From Osmia lignaria lignaria (taxonomy: Eukaryota > Arthropoda > Insecta > Hymenoptera > Megachilidae), in NCBI RefSeq assembly GCF_051020975.1, contig NW_027478165.1:3564001-3628000 (forward strand): a stretch of DNA of 64,000 nt, written 5' to 3'. Under the pieces are notes generated by a model. The model saw only the letters and a list, made by a program, of their open reading frames with translations, was not told the origin of the DNA and searched no databases. The stretch's first letter is position 1. Each line of letters starts with the position of its first letter. Below, piece after piece: positions 1 through 12,521 of this stretch. Made by a program: the position numbers and the translations under genes.

Positions 1-322
1 TACAATTTATGTTCTATGATATTTTTTGATCAGAAGCGTAGTTTTTGAGATATATCGAGATATTTAAAAGTTCCGAAGCCGCACCAACATAATAGGGATA
101 CAGAAACACCGTGGCCCCTTTCTTTGAGATAACTCTGCACTAGTTCGAGCCGCAAATGCCACTTCCAGCTTAGCTGTGCAGAAGAAGAACAACAAGAAGA
201 CGAAATATCTCGAAATATGTCCGTCAGGCCCCTTCCCTTGAGATAAATCTGCGAATATCTCGGAAACGAAGCGAGCTATGGCAAAATGTTAAGAGACCTT
301 TTTTGTAGAGAATTAAGTTTCC

Positions 323-3300
323 TACTTTTTACGTTCTATGATATTTTTTGATCAGATGCGTAGTTCTCGAGATATATCAAGAGATTTAAAAGTTCCGAAG
401 CCGCACCAACATAATAGAGATACAGAAACACCGTGGCCCCTTTCTTTGAGATAACTCTGCACTATTGCGAGCTGTAAATGCCACTTCCAGCTTAGCTGTG
501 CAGAAGAAGAACAACAAGAAGAAGAAATATCTCGAAATATGTCCGTCAGGCCCCTTCTCTTGAGATGTATCTGCAAATATCTCGGAAACGAAGCGAGCTA
601 TGGCAAAATGTTAAGAGACCTTTTTTGTAGAGAATTATGTTTCCTACAATTTATGTTCTATGATATTTTTTGATCAGAAGCGTAGTTTTCGAGATATATC
701 GAGATATTTAAAAGTTCCGAAGCCGCACCAACATAACAGAGATACAGAAACACCGTGGCCCCTTTCGTTGAGATAACTCTGCAGTAGTGCGAGCCGCAAA
801 TGCCACTTCCAGCTTAGCTGTGCAGAAGAAGAACAACAAGAAGCAGAAATATCTCGAAATATGTCCGTCAGGCCCCTTCCCTTGAGATAAATCTGCAAAT
901 ATCTCGGAAACGAAGCGAGCTATGGCAAAATGTTAAGAGAGCTTTTTTGTAGACAATTATGTTTGCTACTTTTTATGTTCTATGATATTTTTTGATCAGA
1001 CGCGTACTTCTCGAGATATATCAAGATATTTAAAAGTTCCGAAGCCGCACCAATATAATAGAGATACAGAAACACCGTGGCCCCTTTCTTTGAGATAACT
1101 CTGCACTATTGCGAGCTGCAAACGCCACTTCCAGCTTAGCTGTGCAGAAGAAGAACAACGAGAAGAAGAAATATCTCGAAATATGTCCGTCAAGCCCCTT
1201 CCCTTGAGATAAATCTGCAAATATCTCGGAAACGAAGCGAGCTATGGCAAAATGTTAAGAGACCTTTTTTGTAGAGAATTAAGTTTCCTACTTTTTATGT
1301 TCTATGATATTTTTTGATCAGAAGCGTAGTTTTCGAGATATATCGAGATATTTAAAAGTTCCGAAGCCGCACCAACATAATAGAGATACAGAAACACGGT
1401 GGCCCCTTTCTTTGAGATAACTCTGCACTAGTGCGAGCCGCAAATGCCACTTCCAGCTTAGCTGTGCAGAAGAAGAACAACAAGAAGAAGAAATATCTCG
1501 AAATATGTCCGTCAGGCCCCTTCCCTTGAGATAAATATGCAAATATCTCGGAAACGAAGCGAGCTATGGCAAAATGTTAAGAGACCTTTTTTGTAGAGAA
1601 TTAAGTTTCCTACTTTTTGTGTTCTATGATATTTTTTGATCACATGCGTAGTTCTCGAGATATATCAAGATATTTAAAAGTTCCGAAGCCGCACCAACAT
1701 AATAGAGATACAGAAACACCGTGGCCCCTTTCTTTGAGATAACTCTGCACTATTGCGAGCTGCAAATGCCACTTCCAGCTTAGCTGTGCAGAGGAAGAAC
1801 AACAAGAAAAAGAAGTATCTCGAAATATGTCCGTCAGGCCCCTTCCTTTGAGATAAATATGCAAATATCTCGGAAACGAAGCGAGCTATGGCAAAATGTT
1901 AAGAGACGTTTTTTGTAGAGAATTATGTTTCCTACTTTTTACGTTCTATGATATTTTTTGATCAGATGCGTAGTTCTCGAGATATATCAAGATATTTAAA
2001 AGTTCCGAAGCCGCACCAACATAATAGAGATACAGAAACACCGTGGCCCCTTTCTTTGAGATAACTCTGCACTATTGCGAGCTGTAAATGCCACTTCCAG
2101 CTTAGCTGTGCAGAAGAAGAACAACAAGAAGAAGAAATATCTCGAAATATGTCCGTCAGGCCCCTTCTCTTGAGATGTATCTGCAAATATCTCGGAAACG
2201 AAGCGAGCTATGGCAAAATGTTAAGAGACCTTTTTTGTAGAGAATTATGTTTCCTACAATTTATGTTCTATGATATTTTTTGATCAGAAGCGTAGTTTTC
2301 GAGATATATCGAGATATTTAAAAGTTCCGAAGCCGCACCAACATAATAGAGATACAGAAACACCGTGGCCCCTTTCGTTGAGATAACTCTGCAGTAGTGC
2401 GAGCCGCAAATGCCACTTCCAGCTTAGCTGTGCAGAAGAAGAACAACAAGAAGCAGAAATATCTCGAAATATGTCCGTCAGGCCCCTTCCCTTGAGATAA
2501 ATCTGCAAATATCTCGGAAACGAAGCGAGCTATGGCAAAATGTTAAGAGAGCTTTTTTGTAGACAATTATGTTTCCTACTTTTTATGTTCTATGATATTT
2601 TTTGATCAGACGCGTACTTCTCGAGATATATCAAGATATTTAAAAGTTCCGAAGCCGCACCAACATAATAGAGATACAGAAACACCGTGGCCCCTTTCTT
2701 TGAGATAACTCTGCACTATTGCGAGCTGCAAACGCCACTTCCAGCTTAGCTGTGCAGAAGAAGAACAACGAGAAGAAGAAATATCTCGAAATATGTCCGT
2801 CAAGCCCCTTCCCTTGAGATAAATCTGCAAATATCTCGGAAACGAAGCGAGCTATGGCAAAATGTTAAGAGACCTTATTTGTAGAGAATTAAGTTTCCTA
2901 CTTTTTATGTTCTATGATATTTTTTGATCAGATGCGTAGTTCTCGAGATATATCAAGATATTTAAAAGTTCCGAAGCCGCACCAACATAATAGAGATACA
3001 GAAACACCGTGGCCCCTTTCCTTGCGATAACTCTGCACTATTGCGAGCTGCAAATGCCACTTCCATCTTAGCTGTGCAGAAGAAGAACAACAAGAAGAAG
3101 AAATATCTCGAAATATGTCCGTCAGGCCCCTTCCCTTGAGATAAATTTGCAAATATCTCGGAAACGAAGCGAGCTATGGCAAAATGTTTAGAGACCTTAT
3201 TTGTAGAGAATTAAGTTTCCTACTTTTTATGTTCTATGATATTTTTTGATCAGATGCGTAGTTCTCGAGATATATCAAGATATATAAAAGTTCCGAAGCC

Positions 3301-4829
3301 GCACCAACATAATAGAGATACAGAAACACCGTGGCCCCTTTCTTTGAGATAACTCTGCACTAGTGCGAGCCGCAAATGCCACTTCCAGCTTAGCTGTGCA
3401 GAAGAAGAACAACAAGAAGAAGAAATATCTCGAAATATGTCCGTCAGGCCCCTTCCCTTGAGATAAATCTGCAAATATCTCGGAAACGAAGCGAGCTATG
3501 GCAAAATGTTAAGAGACCTTTTTTGTAGTGAATTAAGTTTCCTACTTTTTATGTTCTACGATATTTTTTGATCAGATGCGTAGTTCTCGAGATATATCAA
3601 GATATTTAAAAGTTCCGAGCCGCACCAACATAATAGAGATACAGAAACACCGTGGCCCCTTTCTTTGAGATAACTCTGCACTATTGCGAGCTGCAAATGC
3701 CACTTCCAGCTTAGCTGTGCAGAGGAAGAACAACAAGAAGAAGAAATATCTCGAAATATGTCCGTCAGGCCCGATCCTTTGAGCTGAATCTGCAAATATC
3801 TCGGAAACGAAGCGAACTATGGCAAAATGTTAAGATACCTTTTTTGTAGAGAATTAAGTTTCCTACTTTTTATGTTGTATGACATTTTTTGATCAGATGC
3901 GTAGTTCTCGAGATATATCAAGATACTTAAAAGTTCCGAAGCCGCACCAACATAATAGAGGTACAGAAACACCGTGGCCCCTTTCTTTGAGATAACTCTG
4001 CACTATTGCGAGCTGCAAATGCCACTTCCAGCTTAGCTGTGCAGAAGAAGAACAACAAGAAGAAGAAATATCTCGAAATATGTCCGTCAGGCCCCTTCCC
4101 TTGAGATAAATCTGCAAATATCTCGGAAACGAAGCGAGCTATGGCAAAATGTTAAGAGACCTTTTTTGTAGAGAATTATGTTTCCTACTTTTTATGTTCT
4201 ATGATATTTTTTGATCAGACGCGTCGTTCTCGAGATATATGAAGATATTTAAAAGTTCCGAAGCCGCACCAACATAATAGAGATACAGAAACACCGTGGC
4301 CCCTTTCTTTGAGATAACTCTGCACTATTGCGAGCTGCAAACGCCACTCCCAGCTTAGCTGTGCAGAAGAAGAACAACGAGAAGAAGAAATATCTCGAAA
4401 TATGTCCGTCAAGCCCCTTCCCTTGAGATAAATCTGCAAATATCTCGGAAACGAAGCGAGCTATGGCAAAATGTTAAGAGACCTTATTTGTAGAGAATTA
4501 AGTTTCCTACTTTTTATGTTCTATGATATTTTTTGATCAGATGCGTAGTTCTCGAGATATATCAAGATATTTAAAAGTTCCGAAGCCGCACCAACATAAT
4601 ACAGATACAGAAACACCGTGGCCCCTTTCTTTGCGATAACTCTGCACTATTGCGAGCTGCAAATGCCACTTCCATCTTAGCTGTGCAGAAGAAGAACAAC
4701 AAGAAGAAGAAATATCTCGAAATATGTCCGTCAGGCCCCTTCCCTTGAGATAAATTTGCAAATATCTCGGAAACGAAGCGAGCTATGGCAAAATGTTAAG
4801 AGACCTTTTTTGTAGAGAATTATGTTTCC
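323..4829. repeat. Five-monomer higher-order register (offset 1610 bp)
   Basis: Monomers 2-4 (323-1288) recur as monomers 7-9 (1933-2898). Shared rare variants are acgttctatg with ttctcttgagatgtatctgc (at 556 and 2166), tttcgttgagat with gcagtagtg, and cgcgtacttctcg with caaacgcc and acaacgag. The last type appears a third time in monomer 14 (from 4186, offset 1609 because of the 1-bp deletion near 3617). Monomer 10 (2899) matches monomer 15 (4508), both with cttccatctta and tttgcgat in related form. Other slots of the five do not match, so the unit is mosaic rather than a clean higher-order repeat. Confidence 0.8.
3543..3863. repeat. Monomer with 1-bp deletion (321 bp)
   Basis: The usual ttccgaagccgc reads ttccgagccgc near 3617, so one A is missing. 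All later landmarks shift by one base and then return to a 322-bp step. Confidence 0.9.
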
Positions 4830-6117
4830 TACAATTTATGTTCTATGATATTTTTTGATCAGAAGCGTAGTTTTCGAGATATATCGAGATATTTAAAAGT
4901 TCCGAAGCCGCACCAACATAATAGAGATACAGAAACACCGTGGCCCCTTTCTTTGAGCTAACTCTGCAGTAGTGCGAGCCGCAAATGCCACTTCCAGCTT
5001 AGCTGTGCAGAAGAAGAACAACAAGAAGAAGGAATATCTCGAAATATGTCCGTCAGGCCCCTTCCCTTGAGATATATCTGCAAATATCTCGGAAACGAAG
5101 CGAGCTATGGCAAAATGTTAAGAGACCTTTTTTGTAGAGAATTAAGTATCCTACTTTTTATGTTCTATGATATTTTTTGATCAGATGCGTAGTTCTCGAG
5201 ATATATCAAGATATTTAAAAGTTCCGAAGCCGCACCAACATAATAGAGATACAGAAACACCGTGGCCCCTTTCTTTGAGATAACTCTGCACTATTGCGAG
5301 CTGCAAATGCCACTTCCAGCTTAGCTGTGCAGAGGAAGAACAACAAGAAGAAGAAATATCTCGAAATATGTCCGTCAGGCCAGTTCCTTTGAGCTGAATC
5401 TGCAAATATCTCGGAAACGAAACGAGCTATGGCAAAATGTTAAGAGACGTTTTGTGTAGAGAATTATGTTTCCTACAATTTATGTTCTATGATGTTTTTT
5501 GATCAGAAGCGTAGTTTTCGAGATATATCGAGATATTCAAATGTTCCGAAGCCGCACCAACATAATAGAGATACAGAAACACCGTGGCCCCTTTCTTTGA
5601 GATAACTCTGCACTAGTGCGAGCCGCAAATGCCACTTCCAGCTTAGCTGTGCAGAAGAAGGACAACAAGAAGAAGAAATATCTCGAAATATGTCCGTCAG
5701 GCCCCTTCCCTTGAGATAAATATGCAAATATCTCGGAAACGAAGCGAGCTATGGCAAAATGTTAAGAGACCTTTTTTGTAGAGAATTAAGTTTCCTACTT
5801 TTTACGTTCTATGACATTTTTTGATCAGATGCGTAGTTCTCGAGATATATCAAGATATTTAAAAGTTCCGAAGCCGCACCAACATAATAGAGATACAGAA
5901 ACACCGTGGCCCCTTTCTTTAAGATAACTCTGCACTATTGCGAGCTGCAAATGCCACTTCCAGCTTAGCTGTGCAGAGGAAGAACAACAAGAAGAAGAAA
6001 TATCTCGAAATATGTCCGTCAGGCCAGTTCCTTTGAGCTGAATCTCCAAATATCTCGGAAACGAAGAGAGCTATGGCAAAATGTTAAGAGACCTTTTTTG
6101 TAGAGAATTAAGTTTCC

Positions 6118-6438
6118 TACTTTTTATGTTCGATGATATTTTTTGATCAGATGCGTAGTTCTCGAGATATATCAAGATATTTAAAAGTCCGAAGCCGCAC
6201 CAACATAATAGAGATACACAAACACCGTGGCCCCTTTCTTTGAGATAACTCTGCACTAGTGCGAGCCGCAAATGCCACTTCCAGCTTAGCTGTGCAGAAG
6301 AAGAACAACAAGAAGAAGAAATATCTCGAAATATGTCCGTCAGGCCCCTTCCCTTGAGATAAATATGCAAATATCTCGGAAACGAAGCGAGCTATGGCAA
6401 AATGTTAAGAGACCTTTTTTGTAGAGAATTAAGTTTCC
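6118..6438. repeat. Monomer with 1-bp deletion (321 bp)
   Basis: The usual aaaagttccg reads aaaagtccg near 6187. This copy also has the rare ttcgatgatatt head. Confidence 0.9.
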
Positions 6439-7404
6439 TACTTTTTATCTTCTATGATATTTTTTGATCAGATGCGTAGGTCTCGAGATATATCAAGATA
6501 TTTAAAAGTTCCGAAGCCGCACCAACATAATAGAGATACAGAAACACCGTGGCCCCTCTCTTTGAGATAACTCTGCACTATTGCGAGCTGCAAATGCCAC
6601 TTCCAGCTTAGCTGTGCAGAAGAAGAACAACAAGAAGAAGAAATATCTCGAAATATGTCCGTCAGGCCAGTTCCTTTGAGCTGAATCTGCAAATATCTCG
6701 GAAACGAAGCGAGCTATGGCAAAATGTTAAGAGAGCTTTTTTGTAGAGAATTATGTTTTCTACTTTTTATGTTCTATGATATTTTTTGATCAGACGCGTA
6801 GTTCTCGAGATATATCAAGATATTTAAAAGTTCCGAAGCCGCACCAACATAATAGAGATACAGAAACACCGTGGCCCCTTTCGTTGAGATCACTCTGCAC
6901 TAGTGCGAGCCGCAAATGCCACTTCCAGCTTAGCTGTGCAGAGGAAGAACAACAAGAAGAAGAAATATCTCGAAATATGTCCGTCAGGCCAGTTCCTTTG
7001 AGCTGAATCTGCAAATATCTCGGAAACGAAGCGAGCTATGGCAAAATGTTAAGAGACGTTTTTTGTAGAGAATTATGTTTCCTACAATTTATGTTCTATG
7101 ATATTTTTTGATCAGAAGCGTAGTTTTCGAGATATATCGAGATACTTAAAAGTTCCGAAGCCGCACCAACATATTAGAGATACAGAAACACCGTGGCCCC
7201 TTTCGTTGAGATCACTCTGCACTAGTGCGAGCCGCAAATGCCACTTCCAGCTTAGCTGTGCAGAGGAAGAACAACAAGAAGAAGAAATATCTCGAAATAT
7301 GTCCGTCAGGCCAGTTCCTTTGAGCTGAATCTGCAAATATCTCGGAAACGAAGCGAGCTATGGCAAAATGTTAAGAGACGTTTTTTGTAGAGAATTATGT
7401 TTCC

Positions 7405-10400
7405 TACAATTTATGTTCTATGATATTTTTTGATCAGAAGCGTAGTTTTCGAGATATATCGAGATACTTAAAAGTTCCGAAGCCGCACCAACATATTAGA
7501 GATACAGAAACACCGTGGCCCCTTTCTTTGAGATAACTGTGCACTAGTGCGAGCCGCAAATGCCACTTCCAGCTTAGCTGTGCAGAAGAAGAACAACAAG
7601 AAGAAGAAACTTCTTGAAATATGTCCGTCAGGCCCCTTCCCTTGAGATAAATCTGCAAATATCTCGGAAACGAAGCGAGCTATGGCAAAATGTTAAGAGA
7701 CCTTTTTTGTAGAGAATTAAGTTTCCTACTTTTTATGTTCTATGATATTTTTTGATCAGATGCGTAGTTCTCGAGATATATCAAGATATTTAAAAGTTCC
7801 GAAACCGCACCAACATAATAGAGATACAGAAACACCGTGGCCCCTTTCTTTGAGATAACTCTGCACTATTGCGAGCTGTAAATGCCACTTCCAGCTTAGC
7901 TGTGCAGAAGAAGAACAACAAGAAGAAGAAATATCTCGAAATATGTCCGTCAGGCCCCTGCCCTTGAGATATATCTGCAAATATCTCGGAAACCAAGCGA
8001 GCTATGGCAAAATGTTAAGAGACCTTTTTTGTAGAGAATTAAGTTTCCTACTTTTTATGTTCTATGATATTTTTTGATCAGATGCGTAGTTCTCGAGATA
8101 TATCAAGATATTTAAAAGTTCCGAAGCCGCACCAACGTAATACAGATACAGAAACACCGTGGCCCCTTTCTTTGAGATAACTCTGCACTAGTGCGAGCCG
8201 CAAATGCCACTTCCAGCTTAGCTGTGCAGAAGAAGAACAACAAGAAGAAAAAATATCTCGAAATATGTCCGTCAGACCCCTTCCCTTGAGATGAATCTGA
8301 AAATATCTCGGAAACGAAGCGAGCTATGGCAAAATGTTAAGAGACCTTTTTTGTAGAGAATAATGTTTCCTACAATTTACGCTCTATGATATTTTTTGAT
8401 CAGAAGCGTAGTTTTCGAGATATATCGAAATATTTAAAAGTTCCGAAGCCGCACCAACATAATAGAGATACAGAAACACCGTGGCCCCTTTCTTTGAGAT
8501 AACTCTGCACTATTGCGACCTGCAAATGCCACTTCCAGCTCAGCTGTGCAGAAGAAGAACAACAAGAAGAAGAAATATCTCGAAATATGTCCGTTAGGCC
8601 CCTTCCCTTGAGATAAAACTGCAAATATCTCGGAAACGAAGAGAGCTCTGGCAAAATGTTAAGAGACCTTTTTTGTAGAGAATTAAGTTTCCTACTTTTC
8701 ATGTTCTATGATATTTTTTGATCAGATGCGTAGTTCTCGAGATATATCAAGATATTTAAAAGTTCCGAAGCCGCACCAACATAATAGAGATACAGAAACA
8801 CCGTGGCCCCTTTCTTTGAGATAACTCTGCACTATTGCGAGCTGCAAATGCCACTTCCAGCTTAGCTGTGCAGAGGAAGAACAACAAGAAAAAGAAGTAT
8901 CTCGAAATATGTCCGTCAGGCCCGTTCCTTTGAGCTGAATCTGCAAATATCTCGGAAACGAAGCGAGCTATGGCAAAATGTTAAGAGACGTTTTTTGTAG
9001 AGAATTATGTTTCCTACAATTTATGTTCTATGATATTTTTCGATCAGAAGCGTAGTTTTCGAGATATATCGAGATATTTAAAAGTTCCGAAGCCGCACCA
9101 ACATAATAGAGATACAGAAACACCGTGGCCCCTTTCTTTGAGATAACTCTGCACTAGTGCGAGCCGCAAATGCCACTTCCAGCTTAGCTGTGCAGAAGAA
9201 GAACAACAAGAAGAAGAAATATCTCGAAATATGTCCGTCAGGCCAGTTCCTTTGAGCTGAATCTGCAAATATCTCGGAAACGAAGCGAGCTATGGCAAAA
9301 TGTTAAGAGACGTTTTTTGTAGAGAATTATGTTTCCTACAATTTATGTTCTATGATATTTTTTGATCAGAAGCGTAGTTTTCGAGATATATCGAGATGTT
9401 TAAAAGTTCCGAAGCCGCACCAACATAATAGAGATACAGAAACACCGTGGCCCCTTTCTTTGAGATAACTCTGCAATAGTGCGAGCCGCAAATGCCACTT
9501 CCAGCTTAGCTGTGCAGAAGAAGAACAACAAGAAGAAGAAACTTCTCGAAATATGTCCGTCAGGCCCCTTCCCTTGAGATAAATCTGCAAATATCTCGGA
9601 AACGAAGCGAGCTATGGCAAAATGTTAAGAGACCTTTTTTGTAGAGAATTAAGTTTCCTACTTTTTATGTTCTATGATATTTTTTGATCAGATGCGTAGT
9701 TCTCGAGATATATCAAGATATTTAAAAGTTCCGAAACCGCACCAACATAATAGAGATACAGAAACACCGTGGCCCCTTTCTTTGAGATAACTCTGCACTA
9801 TTGCGAGCTGTAAATGCCACTTCCAGCTTAGCTGTGCAGAAGAAGAACAACAAGAAGAAGAAATATCTCGAAATATGTCCGTCAGGCCCCTGCCCTTGAG
9901 ATATATCTGCAAATATCTCGGAAACCAAGCGAGCTATGGCAAAATGTTAAGAGACCTTTTTTGTAGAGAATTAAGTTTCCTACTTTTTATATTCTATGAT
10001 ATTTTTTGATCAGATGCGTAGTTCTCGAGATATATCAAGATATTTAAAAGTTCCGAAGCCGCACCAACGTAATACAGATACAGAAACACCGTGGCCCCTT
10101 TCTTTGAGATAACTCTGCACTAGTGCGAGCCGCAAATGCCACTTCCAGCTTAGCTGTGCAGAAGAAGAACAACAAGAAGAAAAAGTATCTCGAAATATGT
10201 CCGTCAGACCCCTTCCCTTGAGATGAATCTGAAAATATCTCGGAAACGAAGCGAGCTATGGCAAAATGTTAAGAGACCTTTTTGTAGAGAATTATGTTTC
10301 CTACTTTTTATGTTCTATGATATTTTTTGATCAGACGCGTAGTTCTCGAGATATATCAAGATATTTAAAAGCTCCGAAGCCGCACCAACATAATAGAGAT

Positions 10401-10945
10401 ACAGAAACACCGTGGCCCCTTTCTTTGAGATAACTCTGCAATACTGCGAGCCGCAAATGCCACTTCCAGCTTAGCTGTGCAGAAGAAGAACAACAAGAAG
10501 AAGAAATATCTCGAAATATGTCCGTTAGGCCCCTTCCCTTGAGATAAAACTGCAAATATCTCGGAAACGAAGCGAGCTATGGCAAAATGTTTAGAGACCT
10601 TTTTTGTAGAGAATTAAGTTTCCTACTTTTTATGTTCTATGATATTTTTTGATCAGATGCGTAGTTCTCGAGATATATCAAGATATTTAAAAGTTCCGAA
10701 GCCGCACCAACATAATAGAGATACAGAAACACCGTGGCCCCTTTCTTTGAGATAACTCTGCACTATTGCGAGCTGCAAATGCCACTTCCAGCTTAGCTGT
10801 GCAGAGGAAGAACAACAAGAAAAAGAAGTATCTCGAAATATGTCCGTCAGGCCCGTTCCTTTGAGCTGAATCTGCAAATATCTCGGAAACGAAGCGAGCT
10901 ATGGCAAAATGTTAAGAGACGTTTTTTGTAGAGAATTATCTTTCC
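7405..10945. repeat. Six-monomer duplication (offset 1932 bp)
   Basis: Monomers 24-28 recur as monomers 30-34. Shared rare variants are gaaacttct in 24 and 30; ccgaaaccgcacc with gcccctgcccttg and aaaccaagcg in 25 and 31; aacgtaatacagatac with gtcagacccc and gaatctgaaaat in 26 and 32; ccgttaggcc with ataaaactgc in 27 and 33; and acaagaaaaagaagtatc in 28 and 34. The offset falls to 1931 after the T-tract deletion near 10,281. Monomers 29 and 35 differ, so the match ends there. Confidence 0.9.
9981..10301. repeat. Monomer with 1-bp T-tract deletion (321 bp)
   Basis: The tail tract gacc-T6-gtag is T5 here near 10,281. This is the only length change I see in that tract. Confidence 0.88.
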
Positions 10946-12233
10946 TACAATTTATGTTCTATGATATTTTTTGATCAGAAGCGTAGTTTTCGAGATATAT
11001 CGAGATATTTAAAAGTTCCGAAGCCGCACCAACATAATAGAGATACAGAAACACCGTGGCCCCTTCCTTTGAGACAACTCTGCACTAGTGCGAGCCGCAA
11101 ATGCCACTTCCAGCTTAGCTGTGCAGAAGAAGAACAACAAGAAGAAGAAATATCTCGAAATATCTCCGTCAGGCCCCTTCCCTTGAGATAAATCTGCAAA
11201 TATCTCGGAAACGAAGCGAGGTATGGCAAAATGTTAAGAGACCTTTTTTGTAGAGAATTAAGTTTCCTACTTTTTATGTTCTATGATATTTTTTGATCAG
11301 ATGCGTAGTTCTCGAGATATATCAAGATATTTAAAAGTTCCGAAGCCGCACCAACATAATAGAGATACAGAAACACCGTGGCCCCTTTCTTTGAGATAAC
11401 TCTGCACTAGTGCGAGCCGCAAATGCCACTTCCAGCTTAGCTGTGCAGAAGAAGAACAACAAGAAGAAGAAATATCTCGAAATATGTCCGTCAGGCCCCT
11501 TCCCTTGAGATAAATCTGCAAATATCTCGGAATCGAAGCGAGCTATGGCAAAATGTTGAGAGACCTTTTTTGTAGAGAATTAAGTTTCCTACTTTTTATC
11601 TTCTATGATATTTTTTGATCAGATGCGTAATTCTCGAGATATATCAAGATATTTAAAAGTTCCGAAGCCGCACCAACATAATAGAGATACAGAAACACCG
11701 TGGCCCCTTTCTTTGAGATAACTCTGCACTATTGCGAGCTGCAAATGCCACTTCCAGCTTAGCTGTGCAGAGGAAGAACAACAAGAAAAAGAAGTATCTC
11801 GAAATATGTCCGTCAGGCCCGTTCCTTTGAGCTGAATCTGCAAATATCTCGGAAACGAAGCGAGCTATGGCAAAATGTTAAGAGACGTTTTTTGTAGAGA
11901 ATTATCTTTCCTACAATTTATGTTCTATGATATTTTTTGATCAGAAGCGTAGTTTTCGAGATATATCGAGATATTTAAAAGTTCCGAAGCCGCACCAACA
12001 TAATAGAGATACAGAAACACCGTGGCCCCTTTCTTTGAGACAACTCTGCACTAGTGCGAGCCGCAAATGCCACTTCCAGCTTAGCTGTGCAGAAGAAGAA
12101 CAACAAGAAGAAGAAATATCTCGAAATATGTCCGTCAGGCCCCTTCCCTTGAGATAAATCTGCAAATATCTCGGAAACGAAGCGAGCTATGGCAAAATGT
12201 TAAGAGACCTTTTTTGTAGAGAATTAAGTTTCC
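10624..12233. repeat. Three-monomer offset duplication (966 bp)
   Basis: Monomers 34 and 35 recur as 37 and 38. They share acaagaaaaagaagtatc, cccgttcctttgagctg, the rare attatctttcc tail-to-head junction (near 10,936 and 11,902) and gagacaactctgc. Monomer 36 (class II head) and monomer 39 (class I head) do not match, so the copied block is about two monomers long. Monomer 34 itself is a copy of monomer 28, which shows successive rounds of duplication. Confidence 0.85.
11723..11771. other. Nested inverted repeat (hairpin or cruciform potential), shown in monomer 37
   Basis: The outer arms tctgcac (11,723-11,729) and gtgcaga (11,765-11,771) are perfectly complementary. Inside them, agctgcaa (11,737-11,744) faces ttccagct (11,752-11,759) with seven of eight pairs and a 7-base loop. 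The outer arms recur in most monomers. The inner stem is best in class II and in the D, E and F types and weaker in class I. Folding strength was judged by eye only. Confidence 0.65.
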
Positions 12234-12278
12234 TACTTTTTATGTTCTATGATATTTTTTGATCAGAAGCGTAGTTTT

Positions 12279-12495
12279 CGAGATATATCGAGATATTTAA
12301 AAGTTCCGAAGCCGCACCAACATAATAGAGATACAGAAACACCGTGGCCCCTTTCTTTGAGATAACTCTGCACTAGTGCGAGCCGCAAATGCCACTTCCA
12401 GCTTAGCTGTGCAGAAGAAGAACAACAAGAAGAAGAAATATCTCGAAATATGTCCGTCAGGCCCCTTCCCTTGAGATAAATCTGCAAATATCTCG
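12279..12495. other. CGAGATAT motif set: two direct and two inverted copies, shown in monomer 39
   Basis: CGAGATAT occurs at 12,279-12,286 and 12,289-12,296, ten bases apart, and as ATATCTCG at 12,438-12,445 and 12,488-12,495, fifty bases apart. The longer arms at 12,288-12,298 and 12,436-12,446 form an 11-bp perfect inverted repeat. Class II monomers change the second direct copy to CAAGATAT and gain a CTCGAG site over the first. A binding site for a satellite-associated protein is possible but unproven. Confidence 0.7.
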
Positions 12496-12521
12496 GAAAC
12501 GAAGCGAGCTATGGCAAAATG
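12346..12521 (+). repeat. Internal sub-repeat of the monomer, shown in monomer 39
   Basis: The 28 bp at 12,346-12,373 and those at 12,460-12,487 match at 24 positions. Both start ggcccctt and contain ttgagataa and tctgca, and they lie 114 bp apart. Just upstream both have ccgt. Downstream the first is followed by a gcgag segment and gcaaatg, the second by gcgagct and ggcaaaatg after an extra 12 bp. The same relation holds in other monomers. This suggests that the 322-bp unit arose partly by duplication of a shorter element before it was amplified. Confidence 0.75.
12414..12437 (+). repeat. (GAA)3(CAA)2(GAA)3 tract, shown in monomer 39
   Basis: Eight A-rich triplets lie between gtgca and atatctcg in each monomer. 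Substitutions are common (gaggaagaac, gaagaggaac, gaagcag, gaataag, gaaaaag). The net length never changes, because all length changes in the array fall elsewhere. On the minus strand this gives the TTC-rich tract. Confidence 0.85.

Noticed and set aside
142..152. Pol III B-box-like agttcgagccg with a nearby T6 tract as terminator
   Set aside because: Only the first monomer has gttcgag; the others have gtgcgag or ttgcgag. Three consensus positions fail and no A box is visible.
299..349. Phased T tracts at monomer junctions (299-304, 326-330, 344-349) as a curved-DNA element
   Set aside because: Centre spacings of about 26 and 18 bp are not whole helical turns, so strong curvature is not clearly supported. 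A curvature prediction would decide.
8400..8702. A 100-codon minus-strand frame that does begin with ATG
   Set aside because: It comes from two private substitutions in one monomer: ctacttttcatg gives the ATG, and gagctctggc removes the usual TAG. It has no counterpart elsewhere and no sign of selection.
12488..12510. CENP-B box-like sequence on the minus strand (cttcgtttccgag)
   Set aside because: Only the first seven bases (cttcgtt) agree with the mammalian CENP-B box. The later essential A and CGGG positions do not match.
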